Source: an uncultured Psychrobacillus sp.
GTDB lineage: Bacteria > Bacillota > Bacilli > Bacillales_A > Planococcaceae
Reading direction: 5' to 3'
Assembly: GCA_934234185.1 (NCBI GenBank)
Contig: CAKQHO010000002.1
Span: forward strand, 1 to 64,000
DNA length: 64,000 nt
Part shown: piece by piece, positions 60,479-64,000 of the stretch
How the letters are laid out: each line of letters opens with the position of its first letter
How positions within the stretch are numbered: the first letter of the stretch is position 1
The notes under the pieces: model-generated
What the model saw: the letters and a program-made list of their open reading frames with translations, nothing else
Told to the model about the DNA's origin: nothing
Databases searched by the model: none
Position numbers and translations under genes: made by a program

Positions 60479-60481
60479 CCC

Positions 60482-61219
60482 TTAAGGTAGTATGGCAAAT
60501 GATCGTACCGGGAAACCTGATGCTCTTTCAGGCTTTGGAACAATATTAAAGATAATAGCTCCCTTGGCCGGCACTTGATGGAGATTTGTCAGCAGCTCTA
60601 TTTGGAAAGTATCTTGCTCCAAGACGTAATACTCCGCTTGTAGCACTCCATTTTTGATATAATCCACACTAGAGTCTGTATCAAATGTTTCATGCCCCAC
60701 TGCTTTAATCTTCCTTTTCTCGAATAGAAATTTCAATGCCTCCAATCCCCAGCCAGGCACATGGTTGTTACCTTTATGGTCTTTATTGTTAAAAGCATCA
60801 ACATCTGGCCATCTTTTACTCCAATCAGTTCTTAAAGCAACAAAGGAGCCTTCCTCCACCTCTCCATGAACTCTTTCAAAGTGAAGGATATCCTCGACTG
60901 ATAAAGTAAAATCACTATTTTCAGCCACTTCCTTTGATTTGTCTATGACAATCAAGGGTAAGACTAATTCCTTCAATCCAAGCTCCTCTAAGTATCGGGC
61001 CTCTCTAATAAAATGGATGGGTGCATCCAAATGTGTTCCATATTGACCGGCAAATTGAAAGCTTTGTGCGAAAAAGCCATCGGCATGTGTAAAAAGCGTT
61101 TGGATATTAGCACCTTCGAAAGCCGAAAAATGAGGTGACTCTGGTCCAAATGTATGTGTAAGATCTACCCACCGTTTACTCTTTAACAACTCCAATGCTT
61201 GCAATAATTCTGATGACAT
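60482..61219 (-). CDS. Cyclase family protein (kynurenine formamidase-like metal hydrolase)
   Basis: This 245-residue protein belongs to the cyclase/KynB family of metal-dependent hydrolases. The signature QYGTHLDAPIHF near residues 60-70 supplies the metal-binding His, Asp and His; GHETFDTD is the second conserved patch. The family hydrolyses N-formylkynurenine or related amides and esters, but no tryptophan-degradation genes are near. Control by a SAM riboswitch points instead to a link with methionine or sulphur metabolism. The substrate is unknown. Confidence 0.85.
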   Translation of the reverse strand: MSSELLQALELLKSKRWVDLTHTFGPESPHFSAFEGANIQTLFTHADGFFAQSFQFAGQYGTHLDAPIHFIREARYLEELGLKELVLPLIVIDKSKEVAENSDFTLSVEDILHFERVHGEVEEGSFVALRTDWSKRWPDVDAFNNKDHKGNNHVPGWGLEALKFLFEKRKIKAVGHETFDTDSSVDYIKNGVLQAEYYVLEQDTFQIELLTNLHQVPAKGAIIFNIVPKPERASGFPVRSFAILP

Positions 61220-61256
61220 AATCCTCTCCCTTTCTTAAATAAATTAACAAATAAAA

Positions 61257-61410
61257 CCCCTTCTTAAAAATAAGAAGAGGCTCCATATATAAAAGGGTTG
61301 GTCTCTTCTTATCTTCAGCATTATATGCTTCCGGAATTAGCACAGTACAAAATTGCCTGTTGCTGAGGTTTCAAAGGGCCTAGTCCCTCCACCTCTCTAG
61401 ATAAGAAATA
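61257..61410 (-). ncRNA. SAM-I riboswitch (S-box) with terminator
   Basis: The minus-strand leader reads CTTATCTAGAGAGGTGGAGG, then GACTAGGCCCTTTGAAACC and TCAGCAAC, the hallmark core of SAM-I. P1 closes with GATAAGAAGAG near 61303-61313. A terminator follows: CCCCTTCTT (61257-61265) with AAGAAGAGG (61272-61280) and then TTTTATTTG. High SAM should stop transcription before the cyclase gene. Confidence 0.95.
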
Positions 61411-61430
61411 AAATTATTTGATTATTCTAT

Positions 61431-61459
61431 ATAATAATATTTTCAATAATTTCAGTCAA
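61431..61459 (-). promoter_or_regulatory. Promoter of the SAM riboswitch unit
   Basis: A -35 TTGACT (61454-61459) and -10 TATTAT (61431-61436) have a 17-bp spacer, about 20 bp before the riboswitch. Confidence 0.8.
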
Positions 61460-61507
61460 TATTATATTAGAGAAATAAATTGAGTTTATAGTCATGTTTA
61501 ATTTCAA

Positions 61508-61542
61508 AAAACAAGGATATATTAACCATATATCCTTGTTTT
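61508..61542. other. Orphan terminator-like palindrome between divergent promoters
   Basis: AAAACAAGGATATA (61508-61521) and TATATCCTTGTTTT (61529-61542) form a perfect 14-bp stem with a seven-base loop. On the minus strand six T follow. It sits between the -35 elements of the SAM-riboswitch and BCCT promoters, so neither transcript contains it. Confidence 0.7.
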
Positions 61543-61554
61543 CAGGCATAAAGG

Positions 61555-61583
61555 TTGAATCTTAAATTCTATATTAGTATAGT
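61555..61583 (+). promoter_or_regulatory. Sigma-A type promoter of the BCCT transporter gene
   Basis: A -35 TTGAAT (61555-61560) and -10 TATAGT (61578-61583) are spaced by 17 bp. The predicted start is about 25 bp before the ATG. Confidence 0.75.
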
Positions 61584-61615
61584 AGCGAATTGAGTTTAAT
61601 TTTAAGGAGGTAAGT

Positions 61616-63100
61616 ATGAAAAATATATCGAAAGTGTTTTATATTACAATAGGACTTATTATTTTAGCTGTTGGTTATGGGGTAATTGCGCCTGATAGCT
61701 TTGAAGCAGTAACAAATAGTATTAAAGTATTTGTCTCATCCTCTTTTGGTTGGTACTACATGCTTTTAATGTCCCTCATGTTACTTGTGAGTTTATTTTT
61801 TCTCATCAGTCCATATGGAAAAATTCGTTTAGGGAAAGATACCGACAGACCTGAATTTAGTAGGGTTTCGTGGCTAGCTATGCTATTTTCGGCTGGTATG
61901 GGTATTGGTCTTGTGTTCTACGGAGCAGCGGAGCCGTTATCTCATTTTGCTAACCCTGCTACAGCGGAGCCTAATACGAATGAGGCATTCAAAGAATCCT
62001 TAAGACAATCCTTTTTCCATTGGGGTCTTCACGTTTGGGCTATGTATGGTGTGATCGCATTGTCGCTTGCATACTTTCAGTTTAGAAAGAAAGAGCCTGG
62101 TTTAATTTCAGCAACACTGAAGCCAATCTTCGGCAAAAAAATGGAAGGCCCCTGGGGTATTCTGGTCGATGTGCTAGCAGTCTTTGCTACCGCTTTTGGA
62201 GTAGCGACTTCTCTTGGCTTCGGCGCTGTTCAAATTAACGCAGGGTTAAACTATCTTTTTGGTGTTGAAGTAGGAATTTTTTCTCAATTTATTATCATTA
62301 CAGCTGTAACCGTATTATTTGTAGCTTCTGCTTGGACTGGTTTAAGCAAAGGTATTAAGTATTTATCAAACCTTAACTTAGTTCTAGCTTTAGCTTTACT
62401 ATTATTTGTCATAGTTCTAGGTCCAACTTTACTAATATTCAATATGTTTACGGATACCTTTGGAGGATACTTGGCGAACATCGTGCAAATGAGTATGCGT
62501 ACGGCTCCGCTTAATGAGTCCAATCGAGAGTGGTTGGATGCTTGGACAATCTTCTATTGGGCTTGGTGGATTTCATGGGCACCATTCGTAAGTATGTTTA
62601 TCGCACGGGTTTCTAAAGGTAGAACAATACGAGAATTCATGACAGGGGTATTAATTGTTCCCACGCTACTTGGTGCTATATGGTTTTCTGCCTTCGGTAC
62701 AACAGCTATTGATATTCAAAAAAGTGGTTTAGTGGATTTGGCTGGTTTAGCAACGGAACTAACTATTTTTGAAATGTTTCATACCATGCCATTTTCTTTA
62801 GTTATTTCCCTGTTTGCTATTCTACTAATTAGCTCTTTCTTCATTACCTCTGCTGACTCAGCAACCTTTGTTCTTGGGATGCAGTCAACGAACGGCTCTT
62901 TAACTCCGCCAAATACTGTAAAATTAACTTGGGGAGTTATTCAATCAACTATTGCCCTAGTCTTACTTTCGGTAAATGGTTTAACAGCATTACAAAATAC
63001 GATTATTATTGCTGCATTGCCATTTTCTTTTATTATGATTCTAATGGTTGTATCGTTATTTAAAGCATTAGGAAAAGAAAAGCCAACTAAACTTTCATGA
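61616..63100 (+). CDS. BCCT-family transporter (glycine betaine/choline type)
   Basis: This is a secondary transporter for quaternary ammonium compatible solutes, 494 residues with twelve predicted membrane helices. The signature WAWWISWAPFVSMFIARVSKG near residues 317-337 is the aromatic substrate-binding segment of BCCT carriers. SAGMGIGLVFYGAAEPL near 95-110 also fits. The C-terminal tail is short, unlike strongly osmo-regulated BetP. OpuD of B. subtilis is the nearest known type; the exact substrate is not certain. It has AAGGAGG before the ATG and its own promoter. Confidence 0.92.
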   Translation: MKNISKVFYITIGLIILAVGYGVIAPDSFEAVTNSIKVFVSSSFGWYYMLLMSLMLLVSLFFLISPYGKIRLGKDTDRPEFSRVSWLAMLFSAGMGIGLVFYGAAEPLSHFANPATAEPNTNEAFKESLRQSFFHWGLHVWAMYGVIALSLAYFQFRKKEPGLISATLKPIFGKKMEGPWGILVDVLAVFATAFGVATSLGFGAVQINAGLNYLFGVEVGIFSQFIIITAVTVLFVASAWTGLSKGIKYLSNLNLVLALALLLFVIVLGPTLLIFNMFTDTFGGYLANIVQMSMRTAPLNESNREWLDAWTIFYWAWWISWAPFVSMFIARVSKGRTIREFMTGVLIVPTLLGAIWFSAFGTTAIDIQKSGLVDLAGLATELTIFEMFHTMPFSLVISLFAILLISSFFITSADSATFVLGMQSTNGSLTPPNTVKLTWGVIQSTIALVLLSVNGLTALQNTIIIAALPFSFIMILMVVSLFKALGKEKPTKLS

Positions 63101-63112
63101 TTTGTGTTTAGT

Positions 63113-63141
63113 TTGGCTACTGGGTTATTATGAGATAATAT
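63113..63141 (+). promoter_or_regulatory. Probable promoter of the CorA-type gene
   Basis: A -35 TTGGCT (63113-63118) and -10 TAATAT (63136-63141) are spaced by 17 bp. The predicted start is about 25 bp before the ATG. Confidence 0.6.
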
Positions 63142-63171
63142 GAGAAGAACGATTAAAGGTGATGGTAGAGA

Positions 63172-64000
63172 ATGATCCGTACGTTAGGCATCACTAAGGA
63201 GCGTCAAGTAATAACAGACTTTTCCTTAGAGGAAGTGAAGCAAGATAAGTACGAATATTATTGGGTCGATATAGGAGAGCCTACGAAGGAAGAGGAAGCT
63301 CTACTTAGTACCTTCTTTGGATTTCATCCGCTTGCAATTGAAGACTGTCTATTAATGTTGCAACGTCCAAAGCTAGATTATTATGAGGGACATACATTCT
63401 TTGTCCTTCATACCTTCGACGACAACTCCTTGCAAGCAGAGGAGCTCAACTTGTTTATAGGAAAAGACTTTATTGTTACTTTTCACATACCACCGATGCA
63501 TGAATTAGAGGAAGCAAGAAAGCGAATAATGCAAGAACATAAGGGCTGGGATTTAGATGCTGTCCATATGGCTTATCATATTATTGATCAGGTGGTTGAT
63601 GCTTACTTTCCAATTGTCTATCGAATTGAGGATTATTTAAATGAAGTAGAGGACAATCTAACGCTTGATATGAAGCATTTATCTCTAGATCAAGTTTTTG
63701 ATTTGCGAAGTGATTTACTACGTCTTAGACGAACAATTGTCCCTATGAGGGATTTGCTTTATCGTGTCATTAGCTCTGAGCGGATTAGCTTATCTCCTAC
63801 CGAAAAGGCATATTTTACAGATATTTACGACCACTTACTAAAATTAGTTGAAATAGTGGAAGCCAATCGCGAGCTGACTGCTGATATAAGAGATAGTCAT
63901 GCCTCGATTAATTCAAGTAGAATGAATCGAATCATGATGATTTTAACAATTGTTTCTACCGTCTTTATTCCACTTACCTTCATTGCTGGTGTATATGGGA
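63172..64000 (+). CDS. CorA-family magnesium transporter (partial, C-terminus outside window)
   Basis: This is a metal-ion channel of the CorA family, cut by the window end after about 276 codons. It begins MIRTLGITKERQVITD. The cytoplasmic alpha/beta domain (YYWVDIGEPTKEEEALL, HPLAIEDCLLMLQRPKLDYY) is followed by the long helices LDQVFDLRSDLLRLRRTIVPM. The first transmembrane helix, MILTIVSTVFIPLTFIAGVYG, ends exactly where the pore motif GMN should follow, so the last visible bases agree with YGM. ATG at 63172 follows AAAGGTGATGG. Confidence 0.93.
   Translation, partial: MIRTLGITKERQVITDFSLEEVKQDKYEYYWVDIGEPTKEEEALLSTFFGFHPLAIEDCLLMLQRPKLDYYEGHTFFVLHTFDDNSLQAEELNLFIGKDFIVTFHIPPMHELEEARKRIMQEHKGWDLDAVHMAYHIIDQVVDAYFPIVYRIEDYLNEVEDNLTLDMKHLSLDQVFDLRSDLLRLRRTIVPMRDLLYRVISSERISLSPTEKAYFTDIYDHLLKLVEIVEANRELTADIRDSHASINSSRMNRIMMILTIVSTVFIPLTFIAGVYG

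Overview
The window is a chromosomal segment of a low-GC, endospore-forming, motile firmicute of the order Bacillales. The evidence is the conserved order ctsR-mcsA-mcsB-clpC-radA-yacL-ispD-ispF-gltX-cysE-cysS-mrnC-rlmB-rae1-sigH-rpmGB-secE-nusG-rplK-rplA-rplJ-rplL-ybxB-rpoB-rpoC-ybxF-rpsL-rpsG-fusA-tuf-S10 operon, together with sigH, a CotD-like spore coat gene, a dpp-ykf operon and T-box, SAM-I and L10 leaders. A Bacillaceae or Caryophanaceae (Planococcaceae) species fits. The sequence alone does not fix the genus.

Layout on the minus strand, which is the transcribed strand for almost everything. 59.5-50.0 kb: dppABCDE-ykfABCD, uptake and recycling of murein peptides. 49.9-46.0 kb: a GntR-controlled ABC-transporter operon with a possible 18-residue peptide gene at its end. 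45.9-44.8 kb: an RsgA-like GTPase. 44.6-38.5 kb: CtsR heat-shock operon and radA, with disA missing from its usual place. 38.4-30.4 kb: yacL, isoprenoid genes, gltX, a cysteine T-box, cysES, mrnC, rlmB, rae1. 30.3-25.3 kb: sigH, rpmGB-secE-nusG, L11/L1, L10/L7-L12, ybxB. 25.1-12.9 kb: rpoBC, the str operon and tuf. 12.7-5.3 kb: an accessory block between tuf and rpsJ, made of a Bce-type two-component/ABC resistance module, a HemAT oxygen sensor on the plus strand and a Na+/H+ antiporter. 4.7 kb-1: S10 operon from rpsJ to the start of rpmC.

The right end (59.8-64 kb) holds a CotD-like coat protein gene, a SAM-I riboswitch controlling a cyclase-family hydrolase and a MetE C-terminal remnant, and two plus-strand genes, a BCCT transporter and a CorA-type transporter cut by the window edge.

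Many control signals are readable: sigma-A type promoters with 17-18 bp spacers before most operons, a CtsR box at ctsR, a 15-bp inverted repeat over the GntR-operon promoter, a BceR-like palindrome before the Bce ABC genes, CodY-like boxes before dppA, and numerous intrinsic terminators. The most unusual features are a dispersed structured repeat present in two intergenic places with a compensatory base change in its stem, the missing disA, the small Cys-Cys peptide ORF, and the SAM-riboswitch/cyclase/MetE-remnant unit.
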